DNA from: Polytrichum commune
Lineage: Eukaryota; Streptophyta; Polytrichopsida; Polytrichales; Polytrichaceae
Direction: 5' to 3'
Assembly: GCA_950295325.1 (NCBI GenBank)
Contig: OX485809.1
Coordinates: 3,350,001 to 3,414,000, forward strand
Length of the DNA: 64,000 nucleotides
Below, one piece after another: positions 10,681-22,180 of the stretch. Both the position numbers and the translations under genes were made by a program. Numbering within the stretch: position 1 is the stretch's first letter; each line of letters begins with the position of its first letter. A model generated the notes under the pieces. It was not told the DNA's origin. It ran no database searches and was given only the letters and a program-made list of their open reading frames with translations.

Positions 10681-11819
10681 AGCGTGGTATGATATCTCTC
10701 ATCGATCCAACATAGAAACTTGACCCCGTGTAGGAGTGTGGGGCACTGGAAGAAAACTTGTCGATTGTGACTCATGGCAAGAAAATGCATGAAAGAAATC
10801 ATTTTGGATGTCAACAAAAGGTTTTTGGACATTTGATAATCAAAACCCTTGGGTCGACAACCATGATGATTCGTTTATGCATTTCTTTTTGTCATTAGTT
10901 GCACAGGACAAGGTTTTTCTTTTTTCTAGTGTGGACGATTCATCTCAAATGACTTGGACTAGACTAATTCGGGGTCTTTTGAAAACTAATTATGATGTCG
11001 GATCAACCCAAGGAAAGAAACCTCCGGGTGTCATATTGTTTTAAGGCTTTAATGTTGGGATGAATGAGAGGTACAATCATACGGAAAAAGTTCCCTCCCT
11101 TCATATGATGGTATTGCCATTCACGGATGCAACACTGTAGGTAAGGTAGATGTGCTTACTTCAAACATAGCATTAAATTGGACACCTATTAAATTTGAGT
11201 GGTGACTAGTTAGGTTTGGATCTAAAATTGGACACCAAAAAGGCATTATGTGTTTAAAAGAGATTGGATTCTCGGGGGGTGCACTGTACTAAACATGTAC
11301 GAGTATACGTGAGTGCACAGGAGGGGTATTGATTTGGACCTTGCCGTATTACGTATACATATGGTATACATGTTATAATTTATAGTTACGTACATATATG
11401 GAAGGCCTTTAAAAGTATACAATAATTGTACTTGTATGGTACTGTTACTGTACTACATATCATAAGTTTTCATATTGGATGAAATTAGGATTAACAAGGA
11501 TTAACGATTTTCGTTAGCAACCTTATAGGGTAGTATGAACCATGTACAAGGTGTCAAGGTAATATTGGGGAAAGAGGCAGTATTAGGGTTTTGAAATGAT
11601 TCGTTCAGCTCAAAGTAACAAGGACCCTTTTCCCCTCCCATCCCTAGGTTTTTGTTTTCTCTTTTTGTCGGGCGCTGAAGGTTTTTGTTTTCTCTTCTCG
11701 CATAGCCTGCTTCTTTTGCCAACAACTGCTTCACTTTTCCTTCTTTCACATGTTGCTTCCAGCGCTTCTCAGCGTCCCTGCGGTTACTGCTACCGTGGGA
11801 ATCACTGAAAGTCCTGACA
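10681..11819. other. Unassigned, with a partial R3 repeat
   Basis: No gene recognised. A weak minus-strand match to the R3 dispersed repeat (TTTGAGTGGTG, AGAGATTGGATTCTC, G-run) lies at about 11180-11290. The 78-aa frame at 10808-11044 has no features that I recognise. Confidence 0.4.
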
Positions 11820-12667
11820 TTGTCATGGCCTCGTTCTGAAATTCCGTCTCTATCAAATGCAAAGTCAGCTGTGGCTTATGTAATGGTAGGGGAGTCTAGA
11901 ATTTTTAAAAGTACACTTGTTAGTCAATTGAAAGGCAATCCTTCTTTGTCTAAAGATCGGTTGACTCGAATTAGAGCTGGCATATTATATATGAAGCCTA
12001 AACTCCAGAGTGTTGGAAACCATGACACTTTGTTAAAGCTTGGTTGTGACTGTGGTGTGTGTTTTTTGAACACACCTAAAGCTAAAACTGTGAAAAACAA
12101 GGTAGGCCAAAAAAATCTACTCGAGTTCATGTTTGGTTTGTTGGGGGAGTTTATAGGATGCAAAGGAAGTTTGGTAATCGTTGGGTGGAGTATAGGGATC
12201 CAATCTCGGGGGGGGGGGGTAGTCATTGGTTGGAGTAGCAATATACGTGCGAACAAATGATAGGGTATTTTAAAAACATGGGGGCAAAAAATTATAAATG
12301 GACTTAAGAGTAATATAAGGTATCAAAAATGACACTGGACATCTTTAAAGTACTATAGGGTATGGAATAATAGGTAATTTGGAATTATAAGTAATGCAAG
12401 CCATTTTTCTATTAATCCAAAGTAGAAAATCACATAATGATAGCATCAATTGACTTGATGGACCGTCCATCAAACGTGGAGATTGGTTTATGTTGGTATT
12501 AAAAAGGGGCTAACAACAAGTGGACATATGATCTTACTGATCATTTGATGGTAGACTTAGAGACAATAATGGCATTGGCTACAATGACATATATTGGTGA
12601 ATCAAATGTTTATGAGTTACATCCGGAAGATGAAAAAGTTTTCAACGACTTTGCTGATGAAAGCTAG
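11820..12667 (+). pseudogene. Broken gene of unknown family with an AT-hook-like GRPKK motif
   Basis: The first open frame (11820-12260, 146 codons) is coherent to about codon 93: a basic segment with LTRIRAGILYMKPK, then a GCDCG cysteine cluster and a lysine-rich stretch. There the reading moves by one base. From 12101 the next frame gives GRPKKSTRV, an AT-hook-like core, then MQRKFGNRWVEYRDP, until a run of 10-11 G at about 12210-12220 shifts it again. A last in-frame block, NKWTYDLTDHLMVDLE to the acidic tail ending NDFADES and TAG, spans about 12506-12667. Amino-acid style is continuous across the breaks, so I read one decayed gene. AT-hooks bind the minor groove of AT-rich DNA in chromatin and some TE proteins. 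I do not recognise the family; a TE-borne accessory gene or a dead host gene are both possible. Confidence 0.45.
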
Positions 12668-12899
12668 GATATTTTGTTATACACATTATAGGGGTTGATT
12701 ATTGTTCAAAAGTATATTTGTATACTTATGTTAATGACTATATATGAATGGATATTTTTTTGTGTATACATATTGTCACTTGTATATTTATTGTTGCAAT
12801 TGTATGTGTATTACTTCATTTCACAAAAAATAACTTGTATATAGGGGGTTTTTAGAGTATGCAGTGAACGCACGTGATTCTAGGTTTTAATGAAAGGTG

Positions 12900-13110
12900 C
12901 ACCCCCCGAGATTGGATTACGTGCTCAGAAGATGCTAATCATTCTAAGTTCAATAGTCAACATAATTTGGGGGCGGGTGGGACATATAAGACCATTTTAA
13001 TGGGCATGAGAATCTTCACTTTGATGATAAACAACATATTCATATGAGCTTCAAAAATTTGAGACGAATTGGTTAGGGTCCTCATTTGGATTTGCTAACC
13101 ATCTTGTATT
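12900..13110 (-). repeat. R3 dispersed repeat copy
   Basis: On the minus strand this carries the R3 words: GCAAATCCAAAT, TCATCAAAGTGAAGATTCT, a C-rich tract, GTTGACTATTGAACTTAGAATG, TAGCATCTTCTGAGCAC and AATCCAATCTC. The order matches copies at 38.9-39.26 and 49.4-49.6 kb. Confidence 0.65.
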
Positions 13111-14470
13111 CATCATGTGTGCAATACACAAGGGTCCGAGTCAAATGAACCCATTGTAAGACTATTTCTTGGGTAAATAGTGTGAGATTGAGTGAATCTT
13201 ACAATATTCATGTATTGTGATTGAGAGATTTTTTAACCTTTCTTCTTGAATTCGTGTAACATCAACCAAAGTCCTAAATAACTTGCAATGAACCTAGAAT
13301 TTCCTAATCAAACTTTTATGAGACACCTAGATGATATGAAGATCACCTTTTAAGTGTTCCCTTAGTGTTTCCTTGGGTTTTGTCTTATCCAAAATTTGAA
13401 CTACGTAGCCCATGCAATCATTCCAAGTGAAAGAACACCTTACATTTTGACATCCTACAACTTATGCATCTCAAGTCCAATCCAATAACTTGAATGAGAA
13501 CTTGGGTGATTTGAAATTGCTAACCAGATGAAAAGATTCCCAATTCTATGCAACAATCAAAGTGGTCTTCAGAGTCGGACATCCCCTCCACAAAACTACA
13601 TATGATGCGTGCCCACACAATAAAAGGTTAATTGCAAAGTAATAGAGTCATCAAGACATTATGAAAAATTATGTTGCAGTAACAACATAAGTTTGCATAA
13701 TAATTTAGACTTTGGAAATGCCTCTAATGATGTTTGTATATTTAAGTGCATAATGCAATCTCAACGTCACACAATGTCTTTGTTGGACGCAAACTGACAC
13801 TCATCCACGAATCGTTCATGAAAATTGATGCCCATTCATGACCAGTTTGTACCTAAAGCCGCCCCTATGGATTTGGTATTAGAGGACCTAAAGCCGCCCC
13901 TATGGATTTGGTATTAGAGGACCCAATGCCACCTGCTCATCATGCACAAGAGTTTTGTTTGCAATCAAAAAGCTTAAGTTGCCACAACCCCTAGTTTTAT
14001 GTCAAACCCACCTCTTTTTGACAAGCCTAACACAAATATGATAGACCATGAAATTTTATTCACTTTATGTCATGGAGGATGCCATATAGTCGTTTCATTC
14101 ATTCAAATCTTTTCGATCCCTCATGCCTTCAAGAATTATTGTAAAGTGAACTTGGACCGTCTTGAGCTTCTTGAGAAATCAAATAATTTGTATGTAAGTT
14201 AATGGGTGAAGGGTCCTTGATCTCTTGTAAAGGTCATGCTACAACAAGTGTTAGTCATCCATCAAATGAAATAAGCATGTCTTCATTATTATTGTTAGCA
14301 CGTAGTATGATACATAGTATTATAGGTGAATAGCAGGTCTGACACACTTGTGCCGAATAACGAATCAATTTACTTAAAGTCAACTTGGCACCTTCACAAA
14401 TGATTTAAAAATCTCATTTATTTTCCTTGAATTGTTATCGATTCCAGCTTGTTCATCACGGCCCAATCAT
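13111..14470. other. Unassigned intergenic DNA
   Basis: No gene or RNA was recognised. The only structured feature is the exact 35-bp duplication listed separately. Confidence 0.5.
13851..13920. repeat. Exact 35-bp tandem duplication
   Basis: Two adjacent identical 35-bp units (13851-13885 and 13886-13920) beginning ACCTAAAGCCGCCCC. Perfect identity implies a recent replication-slippage or repair event. Confidence 0.95.
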
Positions 14471-14473
14471 TAA

Positions 14474-14972
14474 GGGCCACTTCACACATGAGACTGAGTG
14501 CCCATGACCATTACACTTCAAGCATTCTCATTGGTGGAAAAGGCGGAGCCGGTCCAAGTTCGCTTCACACTACGCTTGAGGGACCAATTGAGTATGTGAA
14601 TGCAAGATGGATGTAAAGTCTACATGAATTCCTACATGACATCAAATGGATCATGTTTCATGGTCACTTGGACTATTCTCAGAAACCACCTCTTGGAAGT
14701 CGGTCTAACACAAAACTGGGAGATCATGGCACTCCGAACGCTCACAACCATTGTTTTGTTCTATTTTATCATGTGTGAGGACCCACATGAATAGAAATTC
14801 ATTAAAATAGCATTTGGTTGAGGGCCCGATCACATATGGCTTCACACTACACTTGAGGATCCGTGACCACACTACATGATTTTGGAGGTGGGTTGGGACG
14901 GCATTTGGACACTTCCTTTTGAGCTCTCACAATTTCATGGTCACGGCATTTGGCTCGTGTGTCAAGTGGCTC
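14474..14972. mobile_element. Harbinger-like MITE, family 1, copy B (499 bp, inverted relative to A)
   Basis: Reverse complement of copy A over its whole length and identical in size. Ends are GGGCCACTTCACACATGAG and the diverged counterpart ending GTCAAGTGGCTC. TTAA flanks both ends, compatible with a TWA duplication plus one shared base. The right flank TTAAACAAACCAAGGG is the exact reverse complement of the left flank of copy C at 37,029-37,044. Confidence 0.75.
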
Positions 14973-14991
14973 TTAAACAAACCAAGGGGCT

Positions 14992-15124
14992 CCATATTGT
15001 GTGATGTTGACATTTTACATTGGAATAGGCCTTTTTTTTTTAAAAAAAAAACCTCAATAATATGACATTTGAGGCCAAATGTCATATTAGAGGGGGGAGA
15101 ACAATGCAACATCATACAATATGG
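14992..15124. mobile_element. Small foldback (palindromic) element
   Basis: Outer arms CCATATTGTGTGATGTTG (from 14992) and CAACATCATACAATATGG (to 15124) are complementary with one mismatch. A perfect 13-bp inner stem lies at 15059-15071 and 15076-15088 around a 4-base loop. A T9/A10 palindromic run lies between the arms. Small MITE or snap-back sequence; no coding capacity. Confidence 0.65.
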
Positions 15125-15614
15125 AATTTTCAAGAAAATAGTCCCATCATGATGTCTTCACCATGTCCACACTACAAAAGTAAGAATCTATTGTCTTCTG
15201 ATGATGTTTGTTGATATTCGAAATTGACATCTTGTTCAATCACCCATAAAAGATTGCATGTTCATCACATCTACAACTGAAAACTCCAAAGGATGCTGTG
15301 GATTTGATAGTAATTGGGATACTCATGGGCTTGAGGAAGCTTGAGTGTCGGTGTTGGTTGGTCATCCACATCATCCCCCTCCATTGGCCCTTCATTCAAA
15401 TTTAAACCCAAATGGATTTCTCTACCCCATGCAAAATCCACAAACTCAACCATGTTGCACACCAACAATTTCCTCTCGAACCAATTGCACATAATCTTCA
15501 ATAAGCATTTCCTTCACTTCCAAGATTCAAAGAGGAAATGTGACTTGTCAATTCATTTGTTACTTCTCTCATTCTCAATTTCTCACTTTCACGATCCACG
15601 GCAAAATCAACACT

Positions 15615-16060
15615 CTATTCTACAAGTAAAGTCTTGGACATCCTCCAGTTGTTTTGTATGATTTGGGGATTCATCTCTTCCCACACTTCAGAGCACCACA
15701 TAATAGCATGCCTTACATTAGGCATTATAATCCTCAAATCTTGGTGAGTAGTAGAAGATTCAATTTAAGTGAGAACCCATTCCAAAAGCTTGCTCTCAAA
15801 TTGAACTTTGAATGAAGTAATTATTCCTTCATCTAAGGCTTGTGCCACACTTGTAACGTCAGATTTGCAAATAACCACATGTTTCAACTTGTTAGTGCTT
15901 GTCGTGTTTATAACAAAGGCGAAAGTGAGACAATCCTTTTGAATTTGGCACCCACAATATTTTCCTTGCACTATGTCTTGGTTGGTTGAACACGGTAAAA
16001 TGAACTAGTCTCATCCATATTGTAAATATCTTCCAGTGCCATAACCAATGTGGAGGAGGT
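15615..16060 (-). pseudogene. pogo/Tigger-type DDE transposase pseudogene
   Basis: Minus-strand reading gives MDETSSFYR, the first catalytic Asp region of pogo/Tigger (DDE_1) transposases. A one-base slip follows, then KDCLTFAFVINTTSTNKLK and VVICKS, which are typical of that family's second β-strands. The text then jumps straight to VTSVAQALDEGIITSFK, the region after the second catalytic Asp in intact proteins, so roughly 60-70 residues appear to be deleted. After one stop the C-terminal tail VRHAIMWCSEVWEEMNP follows, ending with a stop at 15615-15617. An N-terminal remnant may extend to about 16260 but is too decayed to read. The enzyme would have cut and pasted DNA at TA sites; this copy is dead. 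Family assignment is from recognised motifs, not a search. Confidence 0.7.
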
Positions 16061-17540
16061 CAATGCTTACCAAATTGTGTGCAAATTGTTTTTTCGTGAA
16101 GACGTGGTCATCAACAGCAAAATTGTTGAAAATTTTAGTAAAATGAAAGCATCCGCCACTTAATATTATTATCATCTTTAGAGCCAAAAAATTCAAGAGT
16201 GGCATGGGCAAATCTAGGAGTACAAGTTAGCAATCACTGAAATTTCCAACGTAAAGAAATGTGAGATTCGAATGTGAGAACAAATTTTCAAATGAAAAAG
16301 AGAAATCAACAACTTCATAAATCTAATTTGCGGATCCAACATTCCCTACACCCTTCGACCTCCATCCAAACCCAAAGACTCAAAAGTGTAATGTATGTTT
16401 TGAAACCAAGTTTTAAACCATTTAATGTGAGTTAACTCAAGTTAGCCCACTGATGAATTCACCATGTGCTCCTTGATCCCCCAGGCAAATCCCTATTGTG
16501 GGTCCCACCACTTGCATGCATGTATTACCTCCGTCATATGACAAACCGTGCCTTTAAAATGCCGTATACGAGCATCGTAGTCATATTATCAAGATAAATT
16601 AACACTAGAAAAGTTGAGTTGATGGAAAAATATGTTGTATAATCGAGGTGTCGTATAATCGAGGTTAGATTATACAAAATTCCAAACAATTCCATCTTCT
16701 ATGTGGAATCTAGGTCCGATAATTTGTGGAGGTGGGTTGGTACCCATGTTCTTGTGATGAATTTGGATGTACTTGAGTAAAAGGTAAACTCCTTCTCTAC
16801 GTAATATCACGGGGGGATCACACCCCCTTACATTTCATAACCACGTGCGATAAAAGTTTGCTACCCTATATTACATGCCATAGATAAATTTTAAAATTAT
16901 GACATTTTTTCTACATACACATAACCATTGATAATATCTTTTGTATATTTTTTTGAATTTTTAGTCATCTTCATTTTTTGTAGTAATTTGTTTAGTTCAA
17001 TGTTGCGTCATTCTAGTTAGAAACGGTATGTTTTATAAAAAAAACAAATCATCAAATTTGGTTACCAATTTTTACTATGTAATAGATACTATGTATATCT
17101 ACTCATGAAAAAAAAATCATAAACTTTAGAACCATTTTGGTGATGCTTTATGTGAAAAGTAGATTTTGTTTTATCGCACGTGGTGTTCAACTTGACAATG
17201 AAGTGCACCCCCCGTGCGTAATATCTTACATAGAACTTTTACCAAATCACTACATCATCTTATGTAGAGTGGGGATTTTTACAAATTTTGACAATTGTGC
17301 AAGGGAAATAAGAATGCACTTGACAAAAAGCCTACAGTTGGAGTGCATATGTAGGATTGTTTTTATGCCGGATTGGCTACAAACCTACGGTACTATTGCA
17401 AGATATCTATGTCCACATGTAGTGGTTATAGAGCCTAAAGAGGACTTAATTGGGCGTTGTCTAGACATGTTAAGTACCACATCAGGTTTGAGCTAAGGCT
17501 TCATACTTAACAAATTATAATCATATAGACCTCCCGATTG
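16061..17540. other. Unassigned, with a possible transposon end
   Basis: At 16630-16680 a duplicated word GTATAATCGAGGT occurs twice within 35 bases. Tigger-type termini often contain ACCTCGATTAT, so this could be an end of the decayed pogo-like element, but no matching opposite end was found. The 119-aa frame at 17137-17496 has no recognised domain. Confidence 0.35.
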
Positions 17541-17544
17541 TGTT

Positions 17545-17690
17545 TATAATTGAACCGAACCTAAAATGATGTCTCTCATTTGAGCATATCGTCTAATTTC
17601 ATTGTAACATGTCTCTTTTTGGTGCTTCACAAAAAGATCTATCTTTGCACCACTCAAATGCAAGTTTCCAATCAACTAGATGGACCACTT
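17545..17690 (+). repeat. R3 dispersed repeat, partial copy
   Basis: Carries TAATTGAACCGAACCTAAAATG, TTTGAGCATATCGTCTAATTTC and CACCACTCAAATGCAAG in the R3 order. Divergent. Confidence 0.5.
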
Positions 17691-18677
17691 AAGACCCGTA
17701 TACCTTATGTGTTTGTTACTACCTAACATTTTGTTACCGTTGATGTACCAGGCTTTCCACCATGTTCCCATTTGTAATTACAAACATATGAATCTTGGGT
17801 GATGGTCTCTTGTCAATGGACAATCGTCTTGCATCACTAGAAAATTTGCTATTCTAGTACAATAATAGATTTTTTTTCATAAATTTTTTCCCACCGACGT
17901 AAAATGATTGCCTAGGACTCTTATGTTGGTAATGTATGGTAACTAACATTTATGTATATTTGGACAAACCACTTGTTCAAAACTAATAACGGGATGTGCA
18001 CTTGTTGAGACAAAAACATCAAAGGACAACAACAAAAGTAACAACACAACAATCACGACTATATTGTTTTGTATTCCATGTTCGTCAACCACCATGTATG
18101 TCTAGTTTGCAATCTAGTGCATGTCATATTGGTGATTGGAATTGTCCAAAACTCATGCATAAATATGAATATACTTAGATGCTTGTTTGAAACAAACTAC
18201 ACTTAATATCTTGTTTAGTGTGACATTGAAATTGGTGTACCATGTTAATTACAATGATTTGGAACTTCTTGTATAGCATCAAGCATCATGTATAATAAAT
18301 GTGACCATTGGTGAGCATGTTAGCAAATGAAATAAACCTAGGGGGTAGACTTTTCATGCCTTGTACGAACTAACACGAGTGTAAGAAGGAATATTATCCC
18401 CTAAATCCTTGAGCACCATTCTCCTCAAAATCGGCCTTCAATAGTTGTTTCTAAGAGAGATTATTTTGGACTCAATCTATAGGCATTCTTGAGCATTTTA
18501 CCATACGGTTATGATATCAAAGAGGATGATATGAGGAGTGAGACATTAGTGGGAGTGGTCGAGTCAGGTAGTCAAGGAGCTAAGATAGACGCAGGATTGG
18601 GCCAACTAGGTCCTGGTTTTTATCATTGAAGTGACAATGGTGAATATGCTCAGTGGTTAAAAGATTATCTGGAGTCG

Positions 18678-19163
18678 GTGTGTGATATGATGGCGACCTC
18701 TCACCATGAATTCTTGAAGGATGATATGGATAGCTCAAAGAAGGAAGAGTATGCGTTGTTGGAGCCATGTGAGGTGCTTATGGACAAGGAGTGGTTACAA
18801 GGAGGATTGACTCCATGGGTAGATGGGATAGAAGAACGTGCTGTGAGTTTAGTGCACATAGATGGGACTCAGGATAAGGAGGCATTGCTCGAGGCTGCAA
18901 AGTTGGAGGAACCCTTGTATTTCAAGACTGCATCGACATGCATTCTAGTAGGTCAAGATGTCAAGGATTATCCTAAGGTTCCTCCAGATTGGTATAGAAA
19001 CACGACGGAACAAACCCATGTGTCTGAGGCAGATTGGAAGTATGTGGAGGTAAAAACCAAGAATGGGAAGGTTAGGCAAATGAAGATGGGGTTTAAGTTG
19101 CAGGAAAATAAAATCAATGAATATAGTGAATTAGTGGATGAGTTCAGTGACACATTCGCATAG
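18678..19163 (+). pseudogene. Ty3/gypsy fragment: region between protease and RT
   Basis: A 161-codon acidic, lysine-rich segment that ends with INEYSELVDEFSDTFA and a TAG. The same frame continues past the stop as SYDELRGIP and into the RT, so the stop is a point lesion in one polyprotein. The …LVDEFSDTFA-stop-SYDEL stretch is the usual junction just before RT in Ty3/gypsy pol; the W expected before SYDEL is the stop. Confidence 0.75.
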
Positions 19164-19196
19164 TCATATGACGAGCTTAGAGGCATACCTCGGGAG

Positions 19197-19860
19197 ATGG
19201 TGGAACATCGCATTCATTTAATTTCAAGTGCTAGACCAATTAAACAAAATGAGAGAAAGATGAGCCCACAGTTGCAGTTGTTAGTGAGCGCAAAGTTGGA
19301 GAGGTTGTTGAAGGCTGGGTTTATAAAGCCAGTAGAGATCACGGATTGGGTGCCTCCCATGATGTTGGTGAAGAAGAAGAATGAGAAGTTGAGGGTATGT
19401 GTGGATTATAGAAATTTGAATGCTTGTACGCAGAAGGACCATTTTCCATTACCATTCATTACACTACTTTTAGAGGATGTAGGTGGGCATGTTCGCTACA
19501 CCTTCATGGATGGGTATGCATGATATAACCAGATTTCCATAGCGTTATGAGATATTCATAAAATTGTTTTCACCACGTCTTGGGACACGTTCGTGTGGGT
19601 GGTCATACCATTTGGATTGTATAATACTTCCGCCACGTTTCAAAGACTGATTATGTACATCTTGACCTACTTGTTATACAAGTCCATGATAGTGTTCGTG
19701 GATGATTTTAGCACTTAGTCTAGTTCTAGTCAACATATGGAGTATGTGAGAAAGATTTTAATTGATCTGATGTAGAAAAATGCAGTTGGCTTTAAATCCG
19801 GACAAGACCTTCTTAGGAGTGCAGAGAGGAATGTTGTTAGAATATGTGGTAAGTAAAAAA
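19197..19860 (+). pseudogene. Ty3/gypsy reverse transcriptase fragment
   Basis: The N-terminal fingers and palm are readable (KAGFIKPVEITDWVPPMMLV, VCVDYRNLNACTQKDHFPLP, TFMDGYA). Two TGA codons follow, then VIPFGLYNTSATFQRL and the catalytic FVDD box. Two TAG codons and a one-base slip near 19775 precede LNPDKTFLGVQRGMLLEYVV. The catalytic Asp pair survives, but the frame is broken at five or more places. Confidence 0.8.
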
Positions 19861-19933
19861 AAAAACTGGACCCGGAAAAGATAACAGTTATAGTTGAGTT
19901 GGCTACTCCAACCAATGCTAGGGGATAACCAAG

Positions 19934-20540
19934 TTGTTGGGACATGTATGGTGGTATAGAGAGTTGATTCCGGATTATACAGAAATTGCGGTACCTATCA
20001 CGCAATTGCTTAAGAAGGATTGTAAGTTTGAGTGGACAGAGGCATGCCAACAAGCATTCGAGGAGCTGAGGTCGAAGCTTAGCACCTACCCGGTACTGAG
20101 GCCACCAGATTGGGGAAAGCCATTTCATGTGTTTTGTGATGCTAGTGCGGTGGCCGGAGGTAGTGCATTGTGACAGTCATCAACCGGTGGCTTAGGTGAG
20201 CCGACAGTTGACCCCCGCGGAGAGAAATTATTCAACCATTAAAAGGGAGTGTTTGGCCATGGTCTTCTCCGTTAAGAAGTTCCGCCATTACTTCATGTAT
20301 AACCCAGTGATTTTTTTCGTCGATCATATGGCAATTAAATTTTTAGTCAACAATGCACAGTTGAGTGGGAGGTTGACTAGGTGGGTCCTAATGTTGGAAG
20401 AATTCGACTATACCGTGGAGTATAAGCCCGGGCGTATGCACTTGCAAGCGGACCACTTATCAAAGTTGTATAATGAGGTTGGATGCAGTCCAGTTGACGA
20501 TAGCTTGAGGGATGACAATTTTTTTTCTGGTGACCGCTAA
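19934..20540 (+). pseudogene. Ty3/gypsy RNase H fragment
   Basis: Two frames, 19934-20173 and 20196-20540. The first holds HVWWYRELIPDYTEIAVPITQLLKK and VFCDASAVAGGSAL (RNase H first Asp). The second holds SRQLTPAERNYSTIKRECLA (catalytic Glu region) and FFVDHMAIKFLVN. About 20-30 codons between them are scrambled by a stop and slip. The end overlaps the integrase frame through a T8 run, which explains the shift. Confidence 0.8.
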
Positions 20541-21477
20541 AACGGACTGGTATTCACGCATTGTCAAGTTTCTAACAACTCAACAGTTAACTGGAGATTG
20601 GACGAAGGATGATAGGAGAAAGGTTAGAGTTAATAACAGACACTACGCGGTAATAGGGCATAGATTATTCAAAAGAGGGGCAGATGGTCTATTGAGGCGT
20701 TGCATGTCGGAGATAGAAGTGCCTCCCATCTTGGCCGCATGCCATGATAGTGCATGTGGTGGATATTTTTCTAGACTACTTACATGCCAGAAAATACTTA
20801 AGGCATGTTATTTTTTGCCTGGTCTGTTTAAAGATGCTAAGGACTACCTCGAGAGGTATAATGCCTATCAAAGGTATGCGAGGAATAACCTCCGCATCGA
20901 GATGCTATTTCACGTGTCCTTACCTCTAGTTTCTTTCGAGAAATGGGGAATCGATTATGTGGGAGAGGTTTACCCCCATTCCTCAAAAGGTATAGCGTAC
21001 ATTGTAGTAGTCACAGAGTACTTGACTAAGTGGCCGGAAGCTAAGGCAGTGAAGACTAACACGGCTACCAATGCCGTCACATTCATATATGAGAACATCA
21101 CCTCAAGATTCGGGTACCCCAAGATTTTGGTTAGTGATAAGAGAACTCATTTCCTGAATTCTTTAATTCAAGAGATGACAGATAGGTTCAACATAGATCA
21201 TAGAATAACAACTCCTTATCATCCGCAGACCAATGGTCAAACAGAGCGTGTTAACGGGACATTGGTGAATATTCTTCGCAAGTCAATTCATGACTCGAAG
21301 AGGGATTGGGATGTTAAGTTAAGCGCGACATTGTGGGCTTATCGAACGACCTTCAAGGTGTCAACACAAGCCACACCATTCTCATTGGTTTACAGGCTGG
21401 AAACCACTCTTCCCATCGAGTTCAAAGTGGAGTCATTACGAGTTGCAGTGGATTCGCGTCTCACCGATAGTCAGTGA
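20512..21477 (+). pseudogene. Ty3/gypsy integrase fragment (longest frame of the decayed element)
   Basis: A 321-codon frame that covers the zinc-binding region, the catalytic core (WGIDYVGE with first Asp; LVSDKRTHF with second Asp; PQTNGQTERVNGTL with the Glu) and the start of the C-terminal domain. The HHCC zinc site is lost: the second His is Tyr (GGYFS) and both Cys positions are Tyr (RYNAYQ), consistent with transition mutations. The same frame continues beyond the TGA at 21475 through two more stops to 21795, including LGPYLIREAYPNNSL. It would have inserted retrotransposon cDNA; it is non-functional here. Confidence 0.85.
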
Positions 21478-21795
21478 CTAAAGAATAGACTGATGACACT
21501 CGAAGAGCTTGACGAAAGGAGAAGAAGGAGCGCTCAACATACAGAGGCCATCCAAAGGCGAAGGAAGATCACCTTCGACAAGCGGCATAAGACAAGGACC
21601 TTACGGCCAGGCATGATGGTGTTACTTTAGGATGCTAGGAAACTAGAGTTTCCGGGTAAGTTTGATGCCGTGTGGTTGGGCCCATACCTCATTCGTGAGG
21701 CCTACCCAAACAACTCACTGTAATTGGAGACTTTGAACGAAGAGAGCTTCCCAACTCGGACGTCCAGCAGTCGGTGCAAGGAATACAGAGCATGA

Positions 21796-22180
21796 CAGCC
21801 ACTTACTTGCAAGCAAGAGATTTTGGATCCATCCCCCGATGGTCGCAAGTTATGTGAGCCCAATTTTGTGTTCACATTTTTATTTAACCCAAAATCACAT
21901 GAGGAACCTAGAATTAACATTGGGTTAAGTTAGTTTAAAAGGTAGAAGAGATTGAGTAGCATCAAATTAGTTATCGTAGTGATTGGAGTTAGGTGTTTAG
22001 TTCAAGAAAAAGAAAAAAACCAGAAAGCTTTTAAGTTGTGTTAATTAGATGGAGGGTGATGTTAGGTAGGGTGTGGTTTGAGCTTAAATCAAGCGGTTAC
22101 TTTTGGTGCGTGGGTGTTTGTTTTAGGCTTAGAGTAGGTTCATAAAAGGAGTGAGGTCGTTACCCATGGTTGGGTAATGC
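21796..22180. other. Non-coding, possible 3' flank or LTR of the decayed Ty3 element
   Basis: Lies directly after integrase, where a 3' untranslated region and LTR are expected. No matching copy upstream of 18.5 kb was recognised, so LTR status cannot be supported. Confidence 0.3.

Larger units (their letters stand above)
18490..21795 (+). pseudogene. Decayed Ty3/gypsy retrotransposon pol (RT, RNase H, integrase)
   Basis: A co-linear pol remnant. It holds a pre-RT segment, RT with KKKNEKLRVCVDYRNLN and a FVDD active-site box at about 19690-19705, RNase H, and integrase with its C-terminal domain ending at a TGA at 21793-21795. In-frame stops lie at 19161, 19521, 19548, 19716, 19773, 21475, 21628 and 21721. 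Frame slips occur near 19775, in 19860-19930, near 20173 and in a T8 run at 20519-20526. There is no chromodomain, so this is a different lineage from the 31-36 kb element. No LTR pair was recognised around it; gag is absent or unrecognisable upstream of 18678. It is inactive and older than the intact chromovirus. Confidence 0.85.

Noticed and set aside
15171-15190. CACTACAAAAGTAAG as a CACTA terminus
   Set aside because: No inverted partner end or 3-bp duplication was found.
17137-17496. 119-codon frame as a gene
   Set aside because: No recognisable motif, no neighbour context; length is within chance for AT-rich DNA.
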